DNA of 11,283 nucleotides from Patescibacteria group bacterium UBA2135 (lineage in GTDB: Bacteria > Patescibacteriota > Minisyncoccia > Phycocordibacterales > UBA2135): positions 1 through 11,283 of the forward strand of contig DCXN01000001.1 of the NCBI GenBank assembly GCA_002327685.1, read 5' to 3'. Positions 11,278 to 11,283 of this stretch are shown in pieces. Within the stretch, counting starts at the first letter, position 1, and every line of letters starts with the position of its first letter. A program made the position numbers and the translations under genes. The notes below the pieces were generated by a model. That model had not been told where the DNA came from. It searched no databases and saw only the letters and a program-made list of their open reading frames with translations.

Positions 11278-11283
11278 TAAAAC

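Noticed and set aside
1..11283. UGA recoded as glycine, as in some CPR lineages
   Set aside because: UGA ends the pilin-like, SPFH, desulfurase and 64-aa genes at expected lengths, and no in-frame UGA interrupts infB or clpB.

Overview
The window looks like chromosomal DNA from a Candidate Phyla Radiation (Patescibacteria) bacterium, most likely of the Parcubacteria type. This is inferred from several traits: an IF-2 of only 512 residues with no N-terminal extension, tiny membrane proteins resembling type IV secretion pilins, a DUF4446 protein upstream of infB, five tRNA genes none of which encodes the CCA tail, a mixture of Shine-Dalgarno and SD-less (one apparently leaderless) genes, and intergenic gaps filled with short palindromes and low-complexity repeats. 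UGA ends several genes, so the code is standard.

Left part (1-2063): the end of one pilin-like two-helix protein and a complete paralogue on the plus strand, closed by a bidirectional terminator. Converging on it from the minus strand is a two-gene operon with ATGA overlap: an SPFH/band-7 membrane protein followed by a small single-pass membrane protein.

Middle part (2064-5460), all minus strand: DUF4446 protein, infB and rbfA form a translation operon, followed by a tRNA cluster (Cys-GCA, Leu-UAA, Lys-CUU, Leu-UAG). The cluster is the most rearranged part of the window. An intact tRNA-Leu(UAA) sits inside the D-loop of a second, split tRNA-Leu(UAA), and several degenerate copies of the tRNA-Lys 5' half lie in tandem next to the real gene.

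Right part (5461-11283), plus strand: a cysteine desulfurase with a repeat-derived in-frame insertion, a two-helix small protein, a membrane-anchored HtrA-like protein that has lost its whole catalytic triad, a ClpB-type disaggregase that carries an IGF tripeptide where ClpP-binding unfoldases have theirs, a strong terminator and tRNA-Tyr(GUA).

The recurring theme is a family of palindromes bounded by TCCCGT and ACGGGA. I find it at four places: around the tRNA-Leu, next to it, before the cysteine desulfurase and before the HtrA-like gene. In the last two the right edge of the palindrome provides the ATG start codon. I see no CRISPR array, transposase, rRNA or prophage genes, and no obvious new defence system. 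The unusual content is the repeat family, the nested tRNA and the divergent HtrA and ClpB proteins.
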